Position numbers and translations under genes: made by a program
Part shown: one piece after another, positions 35,287-46,232 of the stretch
Layout of the letters: every line of letters starts with the position of its first letter
Numbering within the stretch: position 1 is the stretch's first letter
Origin: Polytrichum commune
Taxonomy: Eukaryota > Streptophyta > Polytrichopsida > Polytrichales > Polytrichaceae
Length of the DNA stretch: 60,000 nucleotides
Assembly: GCA_950295325.1 (NCBI GenBank)
Contig: OX485807.1
Coordinates: 19,255,666-19,315,665, forward strand
Direction of reading: 5' to 3'
The notes under the pieces: model-generated
The model's input: only the letters and a program-made list of their open reading frames with translations
Databases searched by the model: none
Told to the model about the DNA's origin: nothing

Positions 35287-35931
35287 ATCGTAGACATGCT
35301 ACTAACCGTGCATATTTGGGTTTCAAATGGTTTTCCACAAGGTGGGTTAAACCTTTTTAATTTTTTTTTTAAATTTGTAATTAGTAAATGAGATGAGAGT
35401 ATTGTGGTAAAATGAAATGACAATTGTATTTGAAAAGTTGTAACCTTTCTACAATCAAGTTCACAACTATATGCATCAATGTGTGATCAATGTGCCATTC
35501 ACTAACCGTGCATGTTAGGTTTCACTAAAGGAGCTACAAATGTTGCCCTCTTCTTTGTAGGCATAGGAAATTGATGAGGTTTTGATATTGTCCTTTTGAC
35601 TTGTGTAGCCACTTTCTTCTCAAGTTGTTGTTGAAATTTTTGCTTCTTTTTTGGCCATGGCAAGGTCTACTCTTTTCATCTTCATCAAATTGCTACATCT
35701 ACACCTTGCTATGTGATTCGACTGAAGGAAACTCCATGATGAGTGTGAGTTGACAGTGATGTTTTATTTCATTGGCGCGGTCATGATTGAGTTTGAGAGA
35801 CATCGGACGGTTGAGATTGCATGTGATATAATTTGACGGCCGAGATTATAAGTACACGGTAAGTGGCATGGTGGAGTATCGTGACATGCACGGTAAGTGG
35901 TGCTGCACGGTTAGTAGCATGTCTACGATAT
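35287..35931. mobile_element. Possible MITE bounded by a perfect 27-bp inverted repeat
   Basis: 35287-35313 and 35905-35931 are exact reverse complements (core GACATGCTACTAACCGTGCA). TA lies at or next to both outer edges. A third, internal copy of CACTAACCGTGCAT lies near 35501. A 645-bp element without coding capacity fits best. Confidence 0.6.
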
Positions 35932-36169
35932 ATAAAATTACAAGTCACTTATCAACTCCTCTCAACGCACATATGTACAATTTTGGCACCAGGAAGTCCA
36001 GGCTGATTTTAATGGTTCCGTTCATTCTTTTGGGGGAAAAAGTCACATTCACAGAAATCAAGAGTCACAGGTGTTGATACCATAATGATCAAGCTGTGAC
36101 TGTGCAACGCAACAACTGTGGAAACAATCAAGGCTCAGAGATCGATTTCCGACACATCAGGCTTGGAAT

Positions 36170-38925
36170 GGGAGTGCTGAGGACGTTGAGAACTTCACCG
36201 TTGGAACCAAACCGTCCGTAGAGTGTGATATTCTTCAAAGTAGCATGATTCGGTGGCATCACCCTACTGGGTGTAACTCTTAGGGTTAGTTTCCATGCAA
36301 GTCGCTCGCCCACCATATTCTAGTGGGAATGTAGACTTCATCAGGTGGGATTCATAGTTCTACTAGACTTTGTTGGGCAAGCGGCCTACATGGAAACTAA
36401 CGCTGAAAGGATGCAAGGGCTCAAAGCATAACATAAGTTATGTACACAAATGCAAACGTTGATAAATTCACCGTCATAACCAAACAATCTGTAGAGTACG
36501 ATATTCTTCAAAGTAGCATGCTTCGGTGGCATCACGCTATCGAGCATAACTCTTGGGGTTGAATTCCATGTAGGTTGCTCACCCACCAAATTCTAGTGGA
36601 AATGTAGACTTCATTAGGTGGAATTTATAGTTCTACTAGAATTTGTTGAGCCTATATGGAAACTAACCCTTAAAGGATGCAGGGGCTCAAAGTATAACAT
36701 AATTTATATACACAAATGCAGATCTTGAGAAATTCACCGTTGGAACCAACAATCTGTAGAGTACGATATTCTTCAAAGTAGCATGATTCGGTGGCATCAT
36801 GATACTGAGCATAACTCTTAGGGTTAGTTTCCATGTAGGTCGCTCACCCACCCAATTCTAGTGGAAATGTAGACTTCATTAGGTGGAATTTATAGCTCTA
36901 CTAGAATTTGTTGGGTAAGCGGCCTACATGGAAACTAACCATTAAAGGATGCAGGGGCTCAAAGTATAACATAAGCTATATACACAAATGCAGACGTTGA
37001 GAAATTCACCGTTGGAACCAATCGATTTGTAGAGTACGATATTCTTCAAAGTAGCATGATTCGGTGGCATTGCACTACTGAGCATAACTCTTAGGGTTAG
37101 TTTCCATGTAGGTCGCTCACCCACCAAATTCTTGTGGAAATGTAGACTTCATTAGGTGGAATTCATAGCTCTACTAGACTACATGGATACTAACTCGTAA
37201 AGTATGTAGGGGCTCAAAGTATAACATAAGCTATATACACAAATGCAAACGTTGAGAAATTCACTATTGGAACCAATAGATTTGTAGAGTACGATATTCT
37301 TCAAAGTAGCATGATTCGGTGGCATCACGCTATTGAGCATAACTCTTAGGGTTAGTTTCCATGTAGGTCACTCGCCCACCAAATTCTAGTGGAAACCTAG
37401 ACTTCATAACGTGGAATTTATAGTTCTACTAGATTTTGTTGGGCAAGCAACCTACATGGATACTAACTCATAAAGGATGCAGGGGCTTAATGTACAATAT
37501 AAATTATATACACAAATGCAGACGTTGAGAAATTTACCGTTGGAACCAAACAATCCATAGAGTTGATATTCTTCAAAGTAGCATGATTCGGTGGCATCAC
37601 GCTACTGAGCATAACTCTTAGGGTTAAATTCCATGGAGGTCGCTCACCCACCAAATTCTAGTGGAAATCTAGACTTCATAACATGGAATTTGTAGCTCTA
37701 CTATAATTTATAAGCAACCTACATGGATACTAACTCATAAGGATGCAGAGGCTCGATGTACAATATAAGTTATATACACAAATGCAAATGTTGAGAAATT
37801 CACCATTGGAACCAACAATATGTAGAGTACGATACTCTTCAAAGTAGCGTGATTCGGTGGCATCATGCTATTGAGCATAACTCTTAGGGTTAGTGTCCAT
37901 GTAGGTGGCTCGCCCACAAGATTTTAGTGGAAATGTAGACTTCATTCGGTGGAATTTATAGCTCTACTAGGATTTGTTGGGCAAGTAGCCTACATGGAAA
38001 CTAACCCTTAAAGGATGCAGGGGCTCAAAGTATAACATAATTTATATACACAAATGCATATGTTGAGAAATTCACCATTGGAACCAAACAATTTGTAGAG
38101 TACGATATTCTTCAAAGTAGCATGATTCGGTGGCATCACGGTACTGAGCATAACTATTAGGGTTAGTTTCCATGTAGGTTGCTTGCCCACCAAATTCTAG
38201 TGGAAATGTAGGCTTCATTAGGCGGAATTTATAGATCTACTAGAATTTGTTGGGCAAGCGGCCTACATGGAAACTAACTCTTAAAGGATGCAAGGGCTCA
38301 AAGTATAACATAAGCTATATACACAAATGCAAACGTTGAGAAATTCACTATTGGAACCAATAGATTTGTAGAGTACGATATTCTTCAAAGTAGCATGATT
38401 CGGTGGCATCACACTACTGAGCATAACTCTTAGGGTTAGTTTTCATGTAGGTCGCTTGCCCACCAAATTCTAGTGGAAATGTAGACTTCATTAGATGGAA
38501 TTTATAGTTCTACTAGAATTTGTTGGGCAAGCGGCCTACATGGAAACTAACCCTTAAAGGATGCAGGGGCTCAAAGTATAACATAAGTTATATACACAAA
38601 TGCAGATGTTGGGAAATTCACCGTTGGAACCAATCAATCTGTAGAGTACGATATTCGTCAAAGTAGCATGATTCGGTGGCATCATGTTACTGACCATAAC
38701 TCTTAGGTTTAGTTTCCATGTAGTTCTCAGTGGCATCACGATAATGAGCATAGCTTTTAGGGTTAGTTTCCATGTAGGTCGCTCGCCCACCAAATTCTAG
38801 TGGAATGTAGATTTCACCAAGTGGAATTTATATTTCCACTAGAATTTGATGGGCAAGCAGCCTACATGGAAATGAACCCTTAAACAACCTAGGGCTCAAT
38901 GTACAACATAAGTTATATACACAAA
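36170..38925 (+). repeat. Tandem array, ten units of about 272 bp
   Basis: The word GATATTCTTCAAAGTAGCAT (with variants) recurs at 36227, 36500, 36765, 37038, 37293, 37565, 37831, 38104, 38378 and 38650, a spacing of 255-274 bp. Most units hold a foldback: GGTTAGTTTCCATGTAGG...CACCAAATTCTAGTGG opposite CTAGAATTTGTTGGGCAAGC and CCTACATGGAAACTAAC. Units differ by scattered substitutions and small deletions (notably in the second foldback arm of the unit around 37170). Short minus-strand frames beginning MVGE in several units are by-products of the repeat. Confidence 0.95.
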
Positions 38926-40195
38926 TTCTACGAGCGCATTACATCACTTAGCACTAGGGTGATGCATCCATAGTGCCGGGAATTATGGGAGAATCATGCC
39001 CCCTTTATGGTGGGCCACCTTCACAAAATCAACGATACCTAGCCGAATGTTATTATTCACCATGTGATGATAGATTGACAGTTGGGCCCACCCTTGCATT
39101 TTGACACCTAAAATTTTTTATAATTTTTTTTTATTAGCATGCATGCCATGTGGACACTAACACCAACTGGGTAAGTCACCACACACTCCGTCATTCCCAA
39201 CCCAAGAATCTCCCCTCCTAATTCGATGTGACCTAGCTAGTCTAGACCCATTGTTTTTTTTTAAAAGGGCATGCACTATATAGGTTGTGCAATGTTATGC
39301 GGCCTTACCAAGTCTTCAAATTGTTCTTTAGAAACAATTTGGGGGTTTGTAAATTGAATAGGAGAATTTATTTAGTGCATTGTCTTATGTCAAAAAAAAT
39401 AAAAATTACACTCATATGTGACATTAATGATCAAGATCTAAAAATTCAAATTGTATTTGTATGCAAAGGCACTTGGCCTATGTATTTGAACCTAAATTAT
39501 GAATAACATTGAGATATGTTGGTATTCAATAGATTCAGAAAGTGCACTTCAAGAGTATATTCTTTTTATATGTTCTTTTTATAACATATTTGGATATAGA
39601 CTGGAAATGTGTAGTTCAAATACATGTTTTTTGTGCATAAAGTGGTTCAATTTGGACCTCTTGGACACAAAATGGATAAGGTAAGATAAAACCAATGTCC
39701 AAATCTACGAGTTACCAAATATGATGTTTTTCTTTTTCTTTCTTTCTTTTCCCAATATGGGCGTTGTCTATCATAACATTGTTAATACGAGGGTTGCACC
39801 GGGCGGGCTAGTTGGGGGTTGGCTAGACCCCCCGGTGTGGCCCCTGTATAAGTTGCACTACCTGTCAAAAGGGAGTTATTCAGCTCAGGCCCCAAGACAA
39901 TCCGGCTGAGGTTCCAATATTATGGCACCATCAACGTGAGTCATGTAAGGTCCAAAGACTTTCTTCATTTGCAATAAATCCATGAAATGGGTCCGATTTA
40001 TATTATAAATCTCGTACAAATTGAATATCATAGTAAGAAGATTAATCTAACGACACTTTGATTTGAGAAATTTTGCTAGGAGCATAAATGCGATCTTCGT
40101 TTGAAGTGGTCAAATAGGTGTGCCCAAAGTGGTTGGTGTGGAGTGGGTGTTGAGTATTGACCTTTCGGCAATCCCAACTAACAAACTGTTGTATA
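38926..40195. other. Unassigned intergenic sequence
   Basis: No supported feature was found between the array and the stray repeat fragment at 40196. Confidence 0.4.
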
Positions 40196-40264
40196 ATTCT
40201 TTGAATAGAGTTGTCATATAGAGGGTGAGTTTCCATGTAAGTTGCTCATCCACCATATTCTAGT
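40196..40264 (+). repeat. Stray fragment of the 272-bp repeat
   Basis: GAGTTTCCATGTAAGTTGCT followed by CATCCACCATATTCTAGTG matches the first foldback arm of the array units, about 1.3 kb away from the array. Confidence 0.75.
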
Positions 40265-40328
40265 GTAAAAAAGACAAACCCGACCAAAAGTAGAGGAAAT
40301 TTGGTGGGGTAGGGCTTGTATGTGCCAA

Positions 40329-40693
40329 CTACACTAAATATGATATTTAATATTACTATGGTAACTTTTTGGATGACACTCCTCATGAATAAAGTGAACA
40401 AATATTGTTATGGATAATGGTGGATGAGTTCATCCATTGGTCAATAGCCTACCTTCTCTAGTCAGCAACTTGTGATGAAATATTGTCATGGACGATTGAA
40501 ATTTGGATGAAAAATCACTTGGTAAGTGAGAGTAATTGCAACACTATAAATCTATGATCCCCCAATTGTTTTACAAGGAATGACCAAATAATGTTGGGTT
40601 AACATTTAGTGTTGGTGACACTATACCGCGTTTACATTTAATATTGAGCAAGACAATTAGAATTGGTGACATTAAATATCATATTTGATGTAG
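40329..40693. mobile_element. MITE, CTACACTAAATA family, subfamily B copy 2
   Basis: Ends CTACACTAAATATGATATTT and AAATATCATATTTGATGTAG. The body is the inverse of 17203-17583. Confidence 0.85.
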
Positions 40694-41534
40694 CTACTCC
40701 CATCTTCTCAAATCTACTAACCTCCTCATCTTGGTTACCAAAGATGGAGTTCTAAACCACCATTGGTTCTCTCAAGTCTGCAACCAGTCTTAATCCTTCA
40801 GTGAATGACACTTGTAAGTTAACTATTTTTTAGTGAACACATGGAAGTCTAGTGGCCCATGTCCATGGCCTCCACATTTAGCAGGTTTCCAACCCTTCAT
40901 GAACAATGTTCCATTATCCAAAGATACTCTTGGTAATCCAATGAAGGTCTAGGACCTAATCAAAGCAGTGATAAGTTTAAGCATCAAAATTAGTGGGGTA
41001 CTATACTACTTGCCACATGTTGTGCTAGAAGGAATGACCGCAAATCAATGAAGTGTTTGATCTTTATGACTACAACCGTCAAAATTTATGAGCATTGACC
41101 ACATGTCCTTCTAAGAAACATGAAAGGATGAGAGTGGTGGGTCTTCATCTCTTCTCCACACCCAATATTTTCAAGAATGATGGCTTAACCTTAAAGATCT
41201 AAGTAGTCCATTGTACGAAACTAGCTAGACCATGTCTACAAATGCTCAAATAGGCTTACCAATATAAACTGTATCGTCAACATAATGGGTGGGGGAGTGT
41301 ATATGACCATTTAACAAGCATGAGAATCTTCAATGTGAAAATGAATAATATATTCATACGAGCTCATAAAATCATGAAGAAAGCAGTTATGGCCTTGATT
41401 TGGACTTGCTGACCATCTCATATTGATCATGTGTTTCATTTTCCACGAGAAGCGGACTACTCAAAAAAAAGTAGCCATTTTAGACCCATCTACCTTCCAT
41501 GAACTTTTGGTTGGGCATACCATGCTAGTTTGTT
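40694..41534. other. Unassigned intergenic sequence
   Basis: No supported feature. Confidence 0.4.
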
Positions 41535-41602
41535 TTGAATGACCTAAAAACTCTTAAGCACCCCAAGTTTCTTGGACCGGGACCCTATTGTAAACTTACC
41601 CT
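41535..41602 (+). mobile_element. Truncated end of the AGGGTGAGTTTAC-type MITE
   Basis: Ends GACCCTATTGTAAACTTACC CT, matching the right terminus of the element at 59337-59604. The left part is missing. Confidence 0.5.
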
Positions 41603-41703
41603 CAGGGCATATAGGTGTATGATTAAGACAAGTAACCGAAATAGGCTTGCTAACCTTAGATTGTTCATTGAGTCCCTTGAAATGAGGAGAGGGAATGATC
41701 ACA

Positions 41704-41909
41704 TACAAGTGTACCTCTTTATCCATCCAACATAAAAACTTGACCATGTATAGGTTTGTGACCGATTCATTTCAAATAACTTGGACTACACTAATCGAGG
41801 TTCTTTGAATCTAATTCCAGGTGCAAATCAACTAAAAAATAATAGCATTTGGATTGGATACTATTCCAAGGGTTTTTTTTTTGTTAAATGAATGAGAGGT
41901 ACACTTGTA
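41704..41909. mobile_element. MITE, TACAAGTGTACC family
   Basis: Ends TACAAGTGTACCTCTTTATC and GAATGAGAGGTACACTTGTA are inverted. The body matches the copy at about 55150-55350 and the diverged copy at 20640. 206 bp. Confidence 0.8.
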
Positions 41910-41930
41910 TCTATCAACATCTTCCCATTA

Positions 41931-42582
41931 CAGTAATCTCCCGTTTAAGTACACACTTGTTTAAGTTCACATCCCGGTTAAGTGCGCAATTTTTTTGACA
42001 AAAATCATGGTTCATACTTTATTGTTTGAACATGTCATACAATGTCATTTTCCACGAATGCATGAATTTTTTACGCTTGACATTCAATGCCAGTTTATTA
42101 ACGTTTCGTTGAAACATCTCAAACAATCTATGCAGTTCATCATACACCTATCCAACTTCCGTTTGAACATCGGAGCAAAGCAATTGGTCGTCGATGTTGA
42201 GGACAAGGTTGTGTAGAGCTTCAAAGCCTTTGAAGTTGGTAGCACTTTTAGATTCAACAATTGTCTCAATAGGCTCTCGCAACAAATGATTCGTTGCAGT
42301 AGGTTCTCCCAATTGTCCCAGACTTTCCGGATAGTGCCTTCACGGACTTCATACTCTTGCCCCAGTGCCCACTTGCTCGGTGCGTTCGGCTTGCTCAACT
42401 TTGCAAGGGTTTCACATCGTTGGGCTTGGGTTAAGCAGGTTGCCTCATGTTTCATCCATTTCCTATTGCAATTCAACAAAATCAGAGGGTCTAAAAAACG
42501 ATATGAGTAAAGTACGCACCTACCAACTAAGTGTGCACCAATGGCTTTGGTTCAAAGTGCATACTTAAGCGGGAGATTATTG
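41931..42582 (-). mobile_element. pogo/Tigger-type transposon relic
   Basis: Starts CAGTAATCTCCCG after TA and ends CGGGAGATTATTG. CAG-starting inverted ends with TA duplication are typical of the pogo branch of Tc1/mariner. It carries a remnant of the transposase DNA-binding region on the minus strand and no catalytic domain, so it is non-autonomous. The right flank reads TG rather than TA. Confidence 0.8.
42084..42479 (-). pseudogene. pogo-like transposase N-terminal HTH fragment
   Basis: An open frame of 131 codons containing QAQRCETLAKLSKPNAPSKW followed by LGQEYEVREGTIRKVW, the CENP-B/pogo N-terminal helix-turn-helix pattern that binds transposon ends. The rest of the transposase, including the DDE domain, is absent. 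The following C-terminal residues have no recognised domain. It may be a deletion derivative of a full Tigger-type element. Confidence 0.75.
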
Positions 42583-43732
42583 TGTATGAGTGGTGCCACT
42601 TGGCACCTTAGAGTCCCCCTTATGGACTCAGTTTGCATTGCGTAAGCTTAGTTGTACACCCTAAACTCCATAATATCAACCTCCATAATGTCACTCACTC
42701 TCTAATATCCCAAAACCCTAGGGAGCGGATGTTCTTAGTTCAAATCTCACTCCTTATTGTCACATTCTCTCCCCTATATCACGGGTTTTTGCCATAAATG
42801 CAAACCACCAAAGAAGTCAACCTTGCATTGCGCCATGTGTAAATATGTGGAGTGTCTTCTTCTTCTTCTTCTACTTATGCCACTTGTTGAATTGTTGGTG
42901 CATGGATCTGCCACATTACCCAGGAAGGCCAAGTGAGAGGTTGACATGTGAAGATGGATCATGTGTTACGATTTGTGAATCTCCCATGTGAGGATTAGTT
43001 CTAAACCCTAAACCATAGTCTTCTCCCTCTTAATTGTGATGCACATCTCCCGGCAATTCAATCCATCAATGTGGGAAGTTGTTTAAGGAGTTGAACACAT
43101 ATAGGTGTGTGCATTACTCATTGTGAAGGTCACCACTTACTAATCTCAAATGCAAGCTCTATTAATTATGCTTTCTACATATCCTTGGAAGTTGAGTTGG
43201 TTTGAGTCTAAAATCGAGCACCACGGAATTGGTGTGTTGCGAGACACTTCCATCAATTGTTGATGAAAATATAGAAGCAGTCTTTTATGCATTGGACCAT
43301 AGTGGTGACTTCAAGGTCCATTTTCGCACACCAACTTTCGATTATTGTAAATATATTTTTAGCAAATAGTGGAATTCTTCATCATATGCTTGGGGTTTCA
43401 TCCATGTCAAGAATTTGATGTGTTGGTTTTCTCCATATCAACAAGGAAGAAATTCTTAGACCTTTGCAACACCATCTCATTGAAATTTGAAAGGGCAAAC
43501 GAGGCGAGTTGCATTTGGTTGGCGTCCCTTATACTGGTATTTCTTTTCCATGTATGGTTCTTGAGATGAGTTTTTAGTGAGCTCAAATGTGTAGAATGTA
43601 TGTCCCTCATAATCATTGTTCAGTCTGTGGAAAGAGTGGATCATTTTTGTCTGCAGGTTGATGTGATTATAGGCTCATTATAGGGAGATCTATGAGTCAA
43701 AGTTTTGTCCATTTTGCATACACGGTTGTTAG
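42583..43732. other. Unassigned intergenic sequence
   Basis: No supported gene. A short CTT repeat lies near 42856-42872. Confidence 0.4.
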
Positions 43733-43870
43733 TGTCCGGGGAGGATTTTGGGCATAATTGGTCAAGATCTAAGTGTTCCAAGACCAACCGGTTACATGTT
43801 GATATCTTTTAGTTTCTCTTTGCTAAATTGAAAAATATACTATAAATTCTTGTAATGGAGGTAAAGTCCT
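43733..43870 (+). mobile_element. Truncated MITE, GATCGGGGA family
   Basis: TCCGGGGAGGATTTTGGGCA followed by CCAACCGGTTACATGTTGAT matches the first half of 30096-30312. The second half is absent. Confidence 0.7.
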
Positions 43871-44950
43871 TCTCTCCTAAATCGGAACTATTGCACCCTT
43901 AGCTTATTGTCTTCAATGTCTAATTTTGCACATATTTCAATATCATCACTTCATTATGATCCACACATGACATAAATTAGTAGTGCTTGCAAGTTCCAAG
44001 TCACCATTTAAACAAATGCAATTTTCTACTAAGTTTGAAAATATACAAGTGTTTTGCTTGAAGGCAAAAATAGAGTAAGATTCAACTCCTCAAAAGGTTC
44101 ACTTATGTGGACACATACACACCAGGAGTCCACCGCACAATTGTTGTCGTCCAAAAAATCATCAAGTTCGTATTCTTCTTCATCATCTTGACAAAGCCCA
44201 CGTTGAAATGCCCTAGCTGTCCAAATGCCTCCCTCCTACATCCAAAGCTTCCATACCTTCACTTAACCCCAAAATCAAGATCATCCGGTTGCCCACCCAC
44301 CAAAGAACCTAACCAATTTTCATCATCTCCGAAGTGTAATAGATCCATAAATTTGAATCGTTCTTCCCACCGCCTTCTTCATAATCTTCCCGATTTGCTC
44401 CATGTTGGGGTCTTTCACCAAGGTCCAACACAAAGCATTTCTCCACTTCTTGAACTACTCAATCATACCATAAGCTTTGCGTATGTGTGCAGCTTTGGGG
44501 AGATTATTTGTGTCCCATGTATGAAATCATCAATTTCAACATAATAATGTTGCACTCTCTGTTATTCCATAATATCACATGCTACGTTAATTCCCATTTA
44601 TGTGCATCCATATTAACACTACAATACTCCGTAATATCACATGCACTTTGGTTGCCACTGGTGTGATACTACAGATTTTGGAGTGTAATGCTACTCCCAG
44701 GTGCTGCACGTTGGACTCCTTTATTACAGCTTTTTATTGCACGATACTGAAACAGCGGTGATCTTTGCTGGGAAAGTTACTTAAGTTAGACTATTGAGAA
44801 TAGCTGTTGAAACTCCACGTGTACAATTGCAATGGGTCCCAATGGAGACAGGTGGCGAGCATCTAGTGGCCGCGTCACCATTGCCCGCTGACATGGGTAC
44901 CATGCTTGCTGGGACCCGCTGACCGGCTACTATTTGGCATTTGCCCACAA
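43871..44950. other. Unassigned intergenic sequence
   Basis: The open frame at 44107-44544 (plus) and its complement have mildly protein-like stretches but no recognised domain and were not called. Confidence 0.35.
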
Positions 44951-45950
44951 CCGGGCCCCATTGCACGAAATCATGCGCCTTGAGGAAAATCGGGTAAGGG
45001 TGGCGTAGGAAGAAGGTGTGTAACTCCCCCAAGAGTGGGACCCACTTTTACGGGCAGCTTTCATGGTCAAGTAGATGGGTCTTGAATGGTTACTCTAGTT
45101 GGTTATGTCTTAGATCATGGGATAGAGACGTTGTGGAGATATTGTTTTTGAGTGGTAATAGAGTCTGGGCAATGCATGTCATAACTTAATGGATATGGCT
45201 GACCGGTTACTATGTGCCCACAACCAAGCCTATTGCACGAAATCATGGGCCTTGAGGAAAATCGGGTAAGGGTGGCGTAGGAAGAAGGTATATAACTCCC
45301 CCAAGGAGTGGGACCCACTCTCACGGGCAACTTTCATGGTCAGGTAGATGGGTCTTGAATGGTTACTTTAGTTGGTTGTGTCCTAGATCATAGGAATGAG
45401 GCGTTGTGGAGATGTTGTTTTTGGAGACATTGCACGAAATCATGCGCGTTGAGGAAAATCGGGTAAGGGTGGCGTAGGAAGAAGGTATGTAACTCCCCCA
45501 TGGAGTGGGACCCACTTTCACGGGCAACTTTCATGGTCAGGTAGATGGGTCTTGAATGGTTACTTTAGTTGGTTGTGTCCTAGATCATGGGATAGAGGCG
45601 TTGTGGAGATATTGTTTTTGAAAGGTAATAGAGTTTGGGTAATGCATGTCATAACTTAATGCATATGGTTGACCGGCTACGATGTGCCCACAACCGGGCC
45701 TATTGCACGAAATTATGGGCCTTGAGGAAAATCAGGTAAGGGTGGCGTAGGAAGTATGTATGTAACGCCCCCAATGAGTGGGACCCACTTTCACGGGAAA
45801 CTTTCATGGCTAGGTAGATGGGTCTTAAATGGTTAATTTTGTTGGTTGTGTCCTAGATCATGGGATAGAGGCATTGTGGAGATATTGCTTTTGAGCGGTA
45901 ATAGAGTTTGGGCAATGCATGTCATAACTTAATGGATACGGTTCAGTGGA
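44951..45950 (+). repeat. Tandem array, four units of about 272 bp
   Basis: TTGCACGAAATCATG (or AATTATG) recurs at 44961, 45233, 45430 and 45713. The 197-bp third spacing reflects an internal deletion, and the last spacing is 283. Units share GAGTGGGACCCACTTT, GGTAGATGGGTCTTGAATGG and GTTGTGGAGATATTG. The sequence is unrelated to the 36-39 kb array despite a similar period. Confidence 0.9.
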
Positions 45951-46232
45951 AGCTCAGTGGAAGCTCAGTGAAATTTTCAGTTTATTATGGAAAAGAGCTA
46001 GTAGGTGAAGATAATTACTTTGAAAATGTCATTTTAAGACAAAGCCTCTCATGGCAAAGCCACATTCCTTTGTTTTTTTCTTCCAAGTAGCCCACTTTCT
46101 CCTAGGGCATGAAACACGTGGTTAGTATGATCATCAAGGTTGTGGCCACTTTCTCCGTGACTTTTGGAGATCATATGAAAATCTTATTCATTATCAAAGT
46201 GAAGATTCTTGTGCTCATAAAATGGTCATATA

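Noticed and set aside
36284-38765. CTTAGGGTTAG words as interstitial telomere repeats
   Set aside because: They occur once per 272-bp unit and not as tandem TTTAGGG.
36128-38793. Repeated minus-strand frames of about 60 codons (MVGE...) as a gene family
   Set aside because: They coincide with one segment of each tandem unit, have no domain or start context, and are explained by the high identity of the non-coding repeat.
36170-38925. CRISPR-like array
   Set aside because: Unit length, lack of unique spacers and the eukaryotic context rule it out.
44107-44544. 145-codon plus-strand frame and protein-like translation of its complement
   Set aside because: Neither strand gives a recognisable family, and the complement is broken by several stops.
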